From: Burkholderiales bacterium
GTDB lineage: Bacteria > Pseudomonadota > Gammaproteobacteria > Burkholderiales > SG8-41
Length of the DNA: 64,000 bases
Direction: 5' to 3'
Assembly (NCBI GenBank): GCA_036262035.1
Contig: DATAJS010000013.1
Coordinates: 248,001 to 312,000, forward strand
Shown here: piece by piece, positions 34,290-43,268 of the stretch
How the letters are laid out: every line of letters starts with the position of its first letter
How positions within the stretch are numbered: position 1 is the stretch's first letter
Notes under the pieces: model-generated
The model's input: the letters and a program-made list of their open reading frames with translations, nothing else
Told to the model about the DNA's origin: nothing
The model's database searches: none
Position numbers and translations under genes: made by a program

Positions 34290-36101
34290 ATGCATACGCG
34301 TAAAAAGCTGCTGCTCGCTCTCGCCGCCGCCGGGCTGTGCGCCGCCGCGGCCGTGCCTTTCGCCGAGTCGACCCACGTCTTCGTTCCGGAGCTCGCGACC
34401 ATGGACGGCGCGTTCTGCCGCTCGCCGGGGGCCGCAGGCTTCCCGCTGGTGCGCCTCGCGCAGGCCGCGACGAAGAAGACCGAGATCAGTCCCGCCGCGC
34501 CCGCCGCGGCGCAGGCGGTGAGCAGCGGCGCCGCTGGCGCCGAGCCGCCGCTGATGCAGGGGCTGGGCACCCGCACGATCAGGATCACGTCGTCCTCCGC
34601 GCTCGCGCGCCAGTACTTCGACCAGGGCTACCGCCTCGGCTGGGGTTTCAATCACGACGAAGCGATCCGCGCGTTCAAAAAGGCGCAGGAGCTCGATCCG
34701 CAGTGCGCGATGTGCTACTGGGGAGAAGCGTGGGCGCTCGGACCGAACATCAACGTGCCGATGGACGCGAAGGCGAACGCGCCTGCGCTCGCCGCGCTGG
34801 AAAAAGCGAAGCAGCTCGCATCGGGCGCATCGGCTGCTGAACAGGCGCTGATCGGCGCGCTCGCCGAGCGCTATTCGGCCGATCCCAAAGCCGAGCGTGC
34901 CAAGCTCGACGCTGCGTACGTCGCCGCGATGCGCAATACGGTCAAGGCGTTTCCGGACGATCTCGAGGTCGCGACGCTGTACGCCGACGCGCTGATGAAC
35001 GTCGCGCCGTGGGATTACTGGGAAGCCGGCGGCAGACGCGCGAAACCGGCCACCGCGGACCTCGTGCCGACGCTCGAGCGCGTGCTCAAGGCCGATCCCG
35101 ACCATACCGCCGCGATACACCTCTACATCCATGCGGTCGAAGCCTCGGACCGGCCCAGGCGCGCGGAACGCTATGCCGACAAGCTCGCCCAGCTCGCGCC
35201 CAATGCCGGCCATCTCGTGCACATGCCCGCGCACATCTATTTCGTGGTCGGCCGCTATCGCGATTCGCTCGCGACCAACCTGAAGGCGGTGAAAGTCGAC
35301 GAAACGTACCTCGCCGCGCGCAAGCCGTCCGGCGTCTATCCGCTCGGCTATTACCCGCACAACGTGCACTTCGTGATGGTGTCGGCGCAGATGGGCGGCG
35401 ACGGCGATACCGCCATCGCCGCGGCGGAGAAGCTCGCTGCGCTCATCCCCTCGGAGGCCGCACGCGACGTGCTGATGCTCCAGCCGATCAAGGCCGCGCC
35501 CTACTTCGCGCACGCGCAGTTCAGCGAAGCGGGCACGGTGATGCGCCTGCCGCGTCCGGCGATCGACCTGCCGTTCGTCGAGACTGCGTGGCGTTACGCG
35601 CGAGGCATCGCCAGCGCGCAGAACGGCGACGTGAAAGGCGCCGCGCGCGAGCTCGAAGAGCTCGAGCGCATCAACGCCGCCAACGATTACAAGGCGTTCG
35701 AGCCGCTCAATATCCCCGCGAAAGAGGTCGGAAAGATCTCGGCGCACGTGCTGCGCGCGCGGATCGCGCAGGCCGGCGGCGACCTCGATGCGTCGATCCG
35801 CGAGCTCGAAGCCGCCATCGCGCTCCAGGACAAGCTGCCTTACATGGAGCCGGCGTACTGGTACTACCCCATCCGCCAGACGCTCGGCGCGGTGCTGCTG
35901 CTCAAAGGCGACCCCAGGGCCGCCCGCGACGCTTTCGGCGGCGCGCTGGCCCGCACCCCGAACAATGCCTGGGCGCTCTACGGCCTGGCGCAGGCGTACG
36001 AGAAGGAAGGACTGAAGCGCGAAGCCAGGGCGGTCGAAGCGCGCTTCCAGCGCGCGTGGATGGGCAACGGCAAGAAGAAGATCGTGCTCGCGGCGTTATA
36101 G
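34290..36101 (+). CDS. Exported TPR repeat protein
   Basis: A 603-residue protein with a cleavable signal peptide (RKKLLLALAAAGLCAAAAVPF) and a low-complexity Ala/Ser linker to about residue 90. TPR-like helices follow, for example RQYFDQGYRLGWGFNHDEAIRAF and QCAMCYWGEAWALGPNIN. A His-rich block near 270-315 (AAIHLYIHAVEAS, GHLVHMPAHIYF) is a hallmark of a large bacterial TPR family with unknown role. A scaffold in the periplasm is likely. Divergent from the TPP-enzyme gene over 162 bases. Confidence 0.88.
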   Translation: MHTRKKLLLALAAAGLCAAAAVPFAESTHVFVPELATMDGAFCRSPGAAGFPLVRLAQAATKKTEISPAAPAAAQAVSSGAAGAEPPLMQGLGTRTIRITSSSALARQYFDQGYRLGWGFNHDEAIRAFKKAQELDPQCAMCYWGEAWALGPNINVPMDAKANAPALAALEKAKQLASGASAAEQALIGALAERYSADPKAERAKLDAAYVAAMRNTVKAFPDDLEVATLYADALMNVAPWDYWEAGGRRAKPATADLVPTLERVLKADPDHTAAIHLYIHAVEASDRPRRAERYADKLAQLAPNAGHLVHMPAHIYFVVGRYRDSLATNLKAVKVDETYLAARKPSGVYPLGYYPHNVHFVMVSAQMGGDGDTAIAAAEKLAALIPSEAARDVLMLQPIKAAPYFAHAQFSEAGTVMRLPRPAIDLPFVETAWRYARGIASAQNGDVKGAARELEELERINAANDYKAFEPLNIPAKEVGKISAHVLRARIAQAGGDLDASIRELEAAIALQDKLPYMEPAYWYYPIRQTLGAVLLLKGDPRAARDAFGGALARTPNNAWALYGLAQAYEKEGLKREARAVEARFQRAWMGNGKKKIVLAAL

Positions 36102-36413
36102 ATGCGCCGCGCGATCAAGATCTTCGGCTTCATCGCGCTCGTCATCGCGGCGTACGTCGGGCACTGGTTCTGGCAGGACGACCACGCGCGTACCGCCGCT
36201 TCGGCTTTCTGCGATTCGATCGCGATCGGCTCGCCGATGGACGCCGCGGCGGAAAAGCTCGGCGGCATGCCCGACGTGCGGCACGGGTTCATCAAGAACG
36301 AGGGCACGTATTTCGCGAGCTTTCGCGGTCCGATCTTCAACGCCTACACGTGCGAGCTGAAGATCGCGGACGGCAAGGTGACATCGAAGACGGTCGTCGA
36401 GCCGGTCGATTGA
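36102..36413 (+). CDS. Small membrane-anchored protein of unknown function
   Basis: A 103-residue protein beginning directly after the TPR stop. One N-terminal anchor (IKIFGFIALVIAAYVGHWFW) is followed by a periplasmic domain of about 75 residues with two Cys (ASAFCDSIAIG and NAYTCELKIADG) that could form a disulfide. Its placement suggests it works with the TPR protein. No family recognised. Confidence 0.7.
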   Translation: MRRAIKIFGFIALVIAAYVGHWFWQDDHARTAASAFCDSIAIGSPMDAAAEKLGGMPDVRHGFIKNEGTYFASFRGPIFNAYTCELKIADGKVTSKTVVEPVD

Positions 36414-36437
36414 GCGGTGCGCCGGCACGCACCCTCT
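36414..36437. repeat. GGTGCG...CGCACCC repeat
   Basis: GCGGTGCGCCGGCACGCACCCT, a single copy of the family also at 5538 and 49291, in the 37-base gap before tusA. Confidence 0.6.
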
Positions 36438-36450
36438 ACAATAGCCGCCC

Positions 36451-36684
36451 ATGGCGGACACACTCACCGAGCTCGACGTCAAAGGCTACAACTGTCCCAT
36501 TCCGCTGCTGCGGGCGAAAAAAGCGCTGGCGACGATGGCGCCGGGCGACCTGCTGCGGATACGGACCACCGATCCCGGCGCCGAGATCGACTTCAGGGTG
36601 TTCGCCGACGCGAGCGGCAACGAGCTCGTTTCCCTCGATGAGGCCGACGGCGTGCTGACGCTGGTCATGCGCAAGCGCGCCTAG
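36451..36684 (+). CDS. TusA family sulfur-carrier protein
   Basis: A 77-residue protein with the defining CPxP motif (GYNCPIPLLRAKKAL, Cys about 14) and the PGDLLRIRTTDPGAEIDF strand. TusA-type proteins carry sulfur as a persulfide for tRNA thiolation, molybdenum cofactor assembly or sulfur oxidation. A link to selenium delivery has been reported for YedF relatives, and the window also holds a predicted selenoprotein gene about 24 kb away, but a connection is speculation. Confidence 0.92.
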   Translation: MADTLTELDVKGYNCPIPLLRAKKALATMAPGDLLRIRTTDPGAEIDFRVFADASGNELVSLDEADGVLTLVMRKRA

Positions 36685-36690
36685 CCGCGA

Positions 36691-37779
36691 TCATTCCCCT
36701 CGTATTCCCGCCTCTTTCACCACCTTGTTCCAGCGTGGGATCTCTTCGCGGATGAGCTTCGCGAAATCGCCGGGACTCCCGCCGACGATCTCGAAGCCGA
36801 CGTCCGCCATGCGCTGCCTGACGTCGGGAAGCTCGAGCGCGCGATTCACCGCGGCATTCACCTTGTCGACGATCGCGCGAGGCGTGCGGGCGGGCGCGAG
36901 GAGCCCGTACCACGCGTCGGTCGAGAAGCCGGGAAAACCCTGCTCGGCGATCGTCGGCACCTCGGGAAACGCGAACGAGCGCTTGAGACCGGTCGTGAAG
37001 ATCGGCCGCAGCCTCCCCGCCTTGGCGTGAGGCGTCACCGCGGTCATGCCGATGATGATGAGCGGGATCTGCCCCGACACCGCGTCGGTCACCGCCTGCC
37101 CGCCGCCTTTGTAAGGCACGTGCTGCATCTTCACGTTCGCCATGCGGTTCAGGAGCTCTCCGGTGAGATGGCCCATGCTGCCGACGGCCGCGGTGCCGAA
37201 CGAGATCGCACCGGGTTTTGCGCGCGCGACGGCGAGCAGCTCCTGGAGGTTCTTCGCCTGAACGCCCGGATGCACCGCGCCGATGCTGGGCGCGCTCACG
37301 ATGTGCGAGATCGGCGCGTAGTCCTTGATCGGGTCGTACGGAAGCTTGGGATTCAGCGCCTGCGCAGTGCCGAGGTTGGCGATATAGCCGAGCACCAGCG
37401 TGTAGCCGTCGGGCGCCGCGCGCGCGACGATCTCCATGCCGATGACGCCGTTCGCGCCCGCGCGATTGTCGACCACGACCTGCCTGCCCCATTCGGCCGC
37501 GAGCTTCTGCCCGATCACTCGCGCGACGATGTCGGTGCTGCCGCCGGCGACGAAAGGGACGACGAGGCGGACGGGACGCGACGGATAATCGGTCGCTTGC
37601 TGCGCAGCGCTCGCGACCGACGCGGCGAGCCCGATCGTCATTCCCGCGAAGGCGACCGTCGTCATTCCCGCGGAAGCGACCGTCGTCATTCCCGCGAAGG
37701 CGACCGTCGTCATTCCCGCGAAGGCGACCGTCGTCATTCCCGCGAAGGCGGGAATCCATTTTGAAGTCACCGACTTCAT
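36691..37779 (-). CDS. Bug/TctC receptor with a repeat-derived signal peptide
   Basis: A 362-residue receptor whose mature part is standard (PFVAGGSTDIVARVIGQK, VVVDNRAGANGVIG, APDGYTLVLGY, VPTIAEQGFPGF). The first about 58 residues are unusual: after MKSVTSK, the sequence WIPAFAGMT is followed by repeated TTVAFAGM units encoded by a 24-bp tandem (37637-37732) of the interspersed repeat, then GLAASVASA before the mature QQATDYPSRP. The hydrophobic repeats plus AxA site make a plausible signal peptide. The ATG at 37779 overlaps the stop of the upstream Bug gene (ATGA), so the two are coupled. Each repeat unit also contains an ATG, so later starts cannot be excluded. Confidence 0.85.
   Translation of the reverse strand: MKSVTSKWIPAFAGMTTVAFAGMTTVAFAGMTTVASAGMTTVAFAGMTIGLAASVASAAQQATDYPSRPVRLVVPFVAGGSTDIVARVIGQKLAAEWGRQVVVDNRAGANGVIGMEIVARAAPDGYTLVLGYIANLGTAQALNPKLPYDPIKDYAPISHIVSAPSIGAVHPGVQAKNLQELLAVARAKPGAISFGTAAVGSMGHLTGELLNRMANVKMQHVPYKGGGQAVTDAVSGQIPLIIIGMTAVTPHAKAGRLRPIFTTGLKRSFAFPEVPTIAEQGFPGFSTDAWYGLLAPARTPRAIVDKVNAAVNRALELPDVRQRMADVGFEIVGGSPGDFAKLIREEIPRWNKVVKEAGIRGE
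37637..37766. repeat. 24-bp tandem of a REP-like repeat, in coding sequence
   Basis: Four 24-bp units starting GTCATTCCCGCG at 37637, 37661, 37685 and 37709, then a complete terminal unit at 37733 that ends CGGGAATCCATTTTGAA. The second unit differs (GCGGAAGCG), changing one encoded Phe to Ser. Everything lies inside the Bug receptor reading frame. Confidence 0.9.
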
Positions 37780-38738
37780 TGCTGAGGTATCCCCGCTGCC
37801 TTGATGAGCTTCGCGTACTTCTCGCTCTCGTGGCGGATGTACGCCGCCATCTCCTCCGGCTGCCCGGGCGCGACCATGAAGCCGAGGTCGTCGTAGCGCT
37901 TCTTCACTTCGGGCCGCGCGAGCGCCGCGAGCGCGGCCTTGTGCACCGCTGCGGCGATGTCCTTCGGCGTCCTCAAAGGCACCATCAAGCCCGCCCATGA
38001 CAGCACTTCGAAACCCGGCAGCGTCTCGGCGATCGGCGGCACGTCGGGCAGCTCGGGCACGCGCTTGAGCGCGGTGACCCCGAGCGGACGTATGCGGCCT
38101 GCGCGTATGCTCGAAAGCCCGGTCGCGAGCGGCGTGAAATACACCGACGTCTCTCCCGAGAGGATCGACGTCAGCGCCGGGCCGCCGCCCGCGTAGCCCA
38201 CCGGCGCCAGCTTCACGTCGGCGAGGCGGTTGAAATACTCGCCGGAGAAATAGGTGCCGCTGCCGGTCCCCGCATGACCGAAGTTGATGTCGCCGGGCCG
38301 CGCCCTGGCGAGCGCGATGAGCTCGCGAATCGTCTTCACAGGCAGCGAAGGATGCACCGTCGCCACGAACGCCGACGTCGCGACCAGCGTCAGCGGCTGG
38401 AAATCGTTCGCCAGATCGTAGTTGAGCTTGCGATACAGCGCCGCGTTGATGCTGTGGTTGGTGTGCGAGAGAAAGATCGTATAGCCGTCGGGCGGCGCTT
38501 TCGCCGCGATCTCGGCGCCGATGTTGCCGCCGGCTCCGGCGCGGTCGTCGACGAGGACCTGCTGTCCCATCACCTGCGACATGCCCTGCGCGAGCACGCG
38601 CGCGACGGTGTCGGGATTGCTGCCCGCGGAGCTCGCGACGATCATGCGCAGCGGCTTCGCGGGATAGGACTGCGCGTGCGCCGCGCATGCGGGCAGCGCG
38701 CAGGCGATGAACGTCACGACCAACCGACCATGGATCAC
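37776..38738 (-). CDS. Bug/TctC family periplasmic solute receptor
   Basis: A 320-residue receptor started by GTG at 38738. Signal peptide RLVVTFIACALPACAAHA then QSYPAKP. The ligand loop is shortened and altered (VASSAGSNPDTVARVL instead of PPGGGxD), with VLVDDRAGAGGNIG and PPDGYTIFLSHTN following, so ligand preference may differ from its neighbours. First gene of a two-receptor coupled pair on the minus strand, divergent from a third receptor. Confidence 0.94.
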   Translation of the reverse strand: MIHGRLVVTFIACALPACAAHAQSYPAKPLRMIVASSAGSNPDTVARVLAQGMSQVMGQQVLVDDRAGAGGNIGAEIAAKAPPDGYTIFLSHTNHSINAALYRKLNYDLANDFQPLTLVATSAFVATVHPSLPVKTIRELIALARARPGDINFGHAGTGSGTYFSGEYFNRLADVKLAPVGYAGGGPALTSILSGETSVYFTPLATGLSSIRAGRIRPLGVTALKRVPELPDVPPIAETLPGFEVLSWAGLMVPLRTPKDIAAAVHKAALAALARPEVKKRYDDLGFMVAPGQPEEMAAYIRHESEKYAKLIKAAGIPQQ

Positions 38739-38825
38739 GGTCCAGCCCTCCTCGGGGCCCGTCTTGGTGCGGGCGCGACGATGATTCTACAATCGCCGGA
38801 CCAACAACGAGGGAGGAGATCGAAC

Positions 38826-39797
38826 GTGAACTCGCGTCGCACGTTTCTCAAGCTCGGCGGAGCCGCTCTCGCATCGACCGCACTGCCCGCAGTCGGCGCG
38901 ACACAGGCATGGCCCGCGCGTCCGGTCCGGGTGATCATTCCTTTCGGCGCGGGCTCGACGATCGACATCCTGGGGCGCGTCGTCTGCGAGCAGCTCAGCG
39001 TGGCGCTCGGCCAGCCTTTCGTCGTCGACAATCGCGGCGGCGCGGGAGGAACGATCGGGACCGCGGTGGTCGCCAAAGCCGAGCCCGACGGCCACACCAT
39101 CCTCATCAACGCGTCGGCCCACACGGTCGCGCCGGCGGCTTACGCTCACCTGCCGTACGATCCGCAGCGCGACATCGCGGCAGTGGCGATGATCGGCGTC
39201 GTGCCGAACGTCGTCGTGGTCGCGCCTTCGAAAGGCATCAAGACGCTCAGGCAGCTCGCCGACGCCGCGAAGAAAGGCAACATGTCGTACGCGTCCGCGG
39301 GCGTGGCGAGCGCCAGCCACTGGGGCGCCGAGCGCTTCCGCCTGAGCGCCGGTTTCACCGGGACCCACGTACCGTTCAAGGGCGGTATCGAAGCGCTCAC
39401 CGACGTGATGGCCGGGCGGGTCGACTGGATGAGCAACGGCGTGTCCTCGGCGATGCAGTTCATCCAGCAGGGCCGGCTGCTGCCGCTGGGGGTCGCGACG
39501 CGCAAACGCTCGGCGGCGCTGCCCGACGTTCCGACGACGATCGAAGCGGGTTTCCCCGACAGCGACTACACGTTCTGGAACGCGGTGCTCGCGCCGGCCA
39601 GGACGCCGCGATGGATCGTCGACAAGCTGTACGCCGAGACGACGAAGGTGCTGAAGATCCAGGCGGTGCAGGACAAGCTCAAGCCGCTCGGGGTCGAGCC
39701 GATGCCGCTCGCGCCGAAGGAGTTCGACGCGATGATCGCGCAGGAGATCAAGACCAACATCGCGCTGGCGAAGCAGGCGGGATTGAAGCTGAACTGA
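38826..39797 (+). CDS. Bug/TctC receptor with a Tat-type signal
   Basis: A 323-residue receptor started by GTG at 38826 behind GGGAGGAG. The N-terminus SRRTFLKLGGAALASTALPA carries a twin-arginine motif, unlike the Sec-type leaders of the other receptors here, suggesting folded export or a different lineage. Mature motifs: PFGAGSTIDILGRVV, VVDNRGGAGGTIG, EPDGHTILINAS and LPDVPTTIEAGFPDSD. The open frame extends far upstream but only in shadow of the divergent gene. Confidence 0.94.
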   Translation: MNSRRTFLKLGGAALASTALPAVGATQAWPARPVRVIIPFGAGSTIDILGRVVCEQLSVALGQPFVVDNRGGAGGTIGTAVVAKAEPDGHTILINASAHTVAPAAYAHLPYDPQRDIAAVAMIGVVPNVVVVAPSKGIKTLRQLADAAKKGNMSYASAGVASASHWGAERFRLSAGFTGTHVPFKGGIEALTDVMAGRVDWMSNGVSSAMQFIQQGRLLPLGVATRKRSAALPDVPTTIEAGFPDSDYTFWNAVLAPARTPRWIVDKLYAETTKVLKIQAVQDKLKPLGVEPMPLAPKEFDAMIAQEIKTNIALAKQAGLKLN

Positions 39798-39812
39798 CGT
39801 GTCGGCGGCGCG

Positions 39813-41423
39813 TTACGACGCACCCTGCAACGGCTGTTGCTCGAGTGCGCGGACGAGCGCCTCCGGGAAGCGGCGCGCGCCCGTCGCTTCGGCGAGCTCG
39901 GCGAGGAAGGCTTCGCGGCGCTCCGCTTTCACCGAATCGCGCACGAGGTTGCGCGCGAGCTGCAGCGCGAACACGTGGACGTCGCCGGCGTCACCGCGCT
40001 CGATGTCGTCTTCGAGCGCCCATAATCCCAGCAGCAGCGCTTTCGCGTCGCTTTCCGAAACGATCGCCGAGCGGTTGACGAGCTGCAGGAGCAAGGGCGC
40101 GAGCCGCCCGTCGTCGAGATACTCGCGCAGCAGCCCGGTCACCGCGGCGGCGCTGCCGAAGCGCCGGCGCAGGAACAGCACCTCGCTCTCGGATACGAGG
40201 GGTTCGGGCACACCGAGCCGGAAATAGCCTGGGAACGACGCCGCCGACGCCACACGCGCAGCGCCCGTTTCGACCGCAACGCCGGTCAATGCCGGGAACA
40301 GGCAGCGGCACACGCCGTCGATCGCCGCTCGCACGTCTTCGGGCGCGGCCCTCAGCAGGTCTTCGTAACGCGCGCGCCGCTCGGACGCTTCGTCGCCGCT
40401 CGCGCTCGAGGTGAAGAGCGTGCGGTTCGCCGCCATCACCGCGTACACGCGCGGCGCGAAATAGCGGATCGCTTCGATCCCGATGAAGTCGATCGTGTCG
40501 ATCGCATCCTCGCCCGCGAGACCGAACGCGTAGCGCAGCGAAGCGGTGTAGCCGCCGATGTCGGCGATGGTGCAGAAGAGCGGCGGCAGCGCGGCATAGA
40601 CGAGATCGCGCCACCGCTCGTCGTCGTCCGGCACGCGCGAGTCTCCGTGGATGCGCGACACCGTCTCGCGCAGGCGCGCGAACAGCACGTGATCGAGCTC
40701 CTGCCGGCTCGGCTCGGGCAGCGTGAACGCGATGTGCACGAGCGCCTTGAGCGTGTCGTCGCCGGGCCTGTCGTCTTCCTGCAGGCACGCGGCGACGCGC
40801 TTCCTGTCGTAGCTCAACAGGAACACGAGATTGGGCAGGCTCGCCGCGATCCTGACGAGCTTCATCACGATGCGGGTCTGCTGCTCGTCGATGCGGTCGA
40901 CGTCGTCCATCACGACCACGAGCCGGCCGGGCAGGTTCGCGAGCTTGTCGTGGATGGGGCCGCGCGCTTCGTGCGGGCTGTTGCGCTCGCGATCGTAGGC
41001 GACGCGCACCGTATCGGGTTGCTGCGCCGAGAGGCGCAATGAACGCGCCGCGGTCTCTCTCAGCCTCGCTCCGTACGACTGCGCCTGGTGCGGCGCCACC
41101 GCGCTTTCGCCGGGCGTGAGCGCCGCGGCGAGCGCCGCGACGAACTCGGACATGAGCTCGCGCTGCTCGGATACGCTCCACGGGTTGAAAGGCAGCACGA
41201 CAGCAAAGCCGATCTCGTCGAGCGCCTTCAGCACGAGCCCGGTGAACTCGACCTTGCCCGCCCCCCACGCGCCTTCGATGCCGACCACGAGCGCTTCGCG
41301 GCCGCGGTAGCTGCCGATCAGCGCAGCGACGCGCCGTGCGAGCGCCACGCGCTCGGGACGATAGGCGTGCGGATGATCGCTGCGGCGATCCACCGCGCCT
41401 TCGCTCGCCGGCGCTGTCGGCAT
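39813..41423 (-). CDS. KAP family P-loop NTPase, degenerate Walker A
   Basis: A 536-residue KAP-type protein. The nucleotide loop reads GIEGAWGAGKVEFTGLV, followed by the family's FNPWSVSEQRELMSEFV and an intact Walker B, RLVVVMDDVDRIDEQQ, with a sensor-like PNLVFLLSYDRKRV. In KAP proteins the loop is normally GxWGxGKS/T; here Val replaces the Ser/Thr, so ATP binding may be weakened. No membrane helices are inserted between the two motifs, unlike classical KAPs. Several KAP proteins act in phage exclusion, but nothing else here is defence-like. Confidence 0.88.
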   Translation of the reverse strand: MPTAPASEGAVDRRSDHPHAYRPERVALARRVAALIGSYRGREALVVGIEGAWGAGKVEFTGLVLKALDEIGFAVVLPFNPWSVSEQRELMSEFVAALAAALTPGESAVAPHQAQSYGARLRETAARSLRLSAQQPDTVRVAYDRERNSPHEARGPIHDKLANLPGRLVVVMDDVDRIDEQQTRIVMKLVRIAASLPNLVFLLSYDRKRVAACLQEDDRPGDDTLKALVHIAFTLPEPSRQELDHVLFARLRETVSRIHGDSRVPDDDERWRDLVYAALPPLFCTIADIGGYTASLRYAFGLAGEDAIDTIDFIGIEAIRYFAPRVYAVMAANRTLFTSSASGDEASERRARYEDLLRAAPEDVRAAIDGVCRCLFPALTGVAVETGAARVASAASFPGYFRLGVPEPLVSESEVLFLRRRFGSAAAVTGLLREYLDDGRLAPLLLQLVNRSAIVSESDAKALLLGLWALEDDIERGDAGDVHVFALQLARNLVRDSVKAERREAFLAELAEATGARRFPEALVRALEQQPLQGAS

Positions 41424-41438
41424 ATCGGCCCCCCGGGC

Positions 41439-42401
41439 TCAGTCGACCTGTATCTTCGCAGCTTTCACGACCTCGGTGTATTTCGCGATCTCGCGCTTGA
41501 TGAGCGCGCCGAACGCTTCCGGCGTGCCGCCCGCCGGCTCGAGCCCCTGCGCCGCGAGCGTGTCGGTCATGCCGGGCAGCTTGAGCGTCTTCTGGAAATC
41601 GCTGTTGAGCTTCTGCACGAGCGGCTTCGGCGTCTTGATCGGCACCATCACGCCCTGCCAGTTCGAGACTTCGAAGTTCGCGACGCCCGATTCCGCGACG
41701 GTCGGCAGGTCGGGCGCGGCGGCCGCGCGCTTCGCGGTGGTGACCGCGAGCCCTCTCAGCTTGCCGCTCTTCACGTGAGGCAGCACCGGCGGCATGGTGC
41801 TGAAGATCATCTGCACGCGGCCGGTCATGAGATCGGTCAGCGCGGCATTCGCGCCTTTGTACGGCACGTGGACGATATCGGTGGCGGTGGCGTACTTGAA
41901 GAGCTCGGCCGCCATGTGCAGCGAAGAGCCCGGACCGGCCGAGGCGTAATTGAGCTCGCCGGGCTTCGCTTTGGCGAGCGCGATCAGCTCTTTCACGTTC
42001 TTCGCCGCGACTCCGGGGTGCACCGCGAGCACGAACGCCGACGTCGCGAGCAGGCTCACCGGCGCGAAATCCCTGAGCGGGTGGTACGGCAGGTCGCGCC
42101 GCAGCGACGGGATCTGCGCGAGATTGCCGACGCTGCCGAGGAACAGCGTGTAGCCGTCCGGCGCCGCGGTGGCCGCGGTTTGGGCGCCGATCAGGCCGCC
42201 CGCGCCGCCGCGGTTGTCGACGACGACCTGCTGGCCGATGACTTCGGTGAAACGGTTGCCGACAGCGCGCGCGAGGATGTCGTTACCGCCTCCGGGCGGG
42301 AACGGCACGATCATGCGCACGGGTCGGGTGGGATAGTTTTGAGCGAGAGCGAGGTTGGCGGCCGCGAGCGCGCAGCAGCCGAGGATCAGTTTCGATTTCA
42401 T
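41439..42401 (-). CDS. Bug/TctC family periplasmic solute receptor
   Basis: A 320-residue receptor. Signal peptide MKSKLILGCCALAAANLALA, mature start QNYPTRPVRM. Ligand loops: PFPPGGGNDILARAVG, VVVDNRGGAGGLIG, APDGYTLFLGSVGN; connector AAPDLPTVAESGV; last helix KAAKIQVD. The open frame runs 26 codons further up, but the ATG at 42401 begins a normal leader and was chosen. It follows the KAP gene on the same strand. Confidence 0.95.
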   Translation of the reverse strand: MKSKLILGCCALAAANLALAQNYPTRPVRMIVPFPPGGGNDILARAVGNRFTEVIGQQVVVDNRGGAGGLIGAQTAATAAPDGYTLFLGSVGNLAQIPSLRRDLPYHPLRDFAPVSLLATSAFVLAVHPGVAAKNVKELIALAKAKPGELNYASAGPGSSLHMAAELFKYATATDIVHVPYKGANAALTDLMTGRVQMIFSTMPPVLPHVKSGKLRGLAVTTAKRAAAAPDLPTVAESGVANFEVSNWQGVMVPIKTPKPLVQKLNSDFQKTLKLPGMTDTLAAQGLEPAGGTPEAFGALIKREIAKYTEVVKAAKIQVD

Positions 42402-42463
42402 GGAAAAGGTTCGTGGATATTGCGTTAACGCGAGGAAGCGCGCGCGGCCGCAGGAAAGGAGGT

Positions 42464-42494
42464 CTCGGAGGGAAACCATGGGTTTCCCTCCGAG
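42464..42494. repeat. Perfect 14-bp inverted repeat with ATG loop
   Basis: CTCGGAGGGAAACC at 42464-42477 and GGTTTCCCTCCGAG at 42481-42494 around ATG. It lies between the peroxiredoxin stop and the Bug receptor start. A very stable hairpin, possibly the peroxiredoxin terminator or a protein-binding palindrome. Confidence 0.65.
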
Positions 42495-42510
42495 GCGTTT
42501 ACCGGCAGAA

Positions 42511-42530
42511 CCTGAGTAACGCCGCAGGCG

Positions 42531-42539
<9 letters not shown>
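42511..42539. terminator. Inverted repeat over the peroxiredoxin stop
   Basis: CCTGAGTAACGCC and GGCGTTACTTAGG pair at 12 of 13 positions around GCA. The peroxiredoxin TAA is inside the stem, so its last codons are shared with this hairpin. No T-run follows, so factor-independent termination is uncertain. Confidence 0.55.
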
Positions 42540-43190
<651 letters not shown>

Positions 43191-43268
43191 GGAGACCTCC
43201 TTGGAGTTGAGAGTGCGGATGCGTATCCTAACGCGTTACCACCCGGCGCACACCGGAAGACTTCGAAA

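Noticed and set aside
37637-37766. CRISPR array
   Set aside because: The units are contiguous 24-mers without spacers and are copies of the dispersed REP-like element; no cas genes are near.
39813-41423. Calling the KAP protein a phage-defence system
   Set aside because: No partner gene, toxin, nuclease or mobile-element context supports it; only the family resemblance does.
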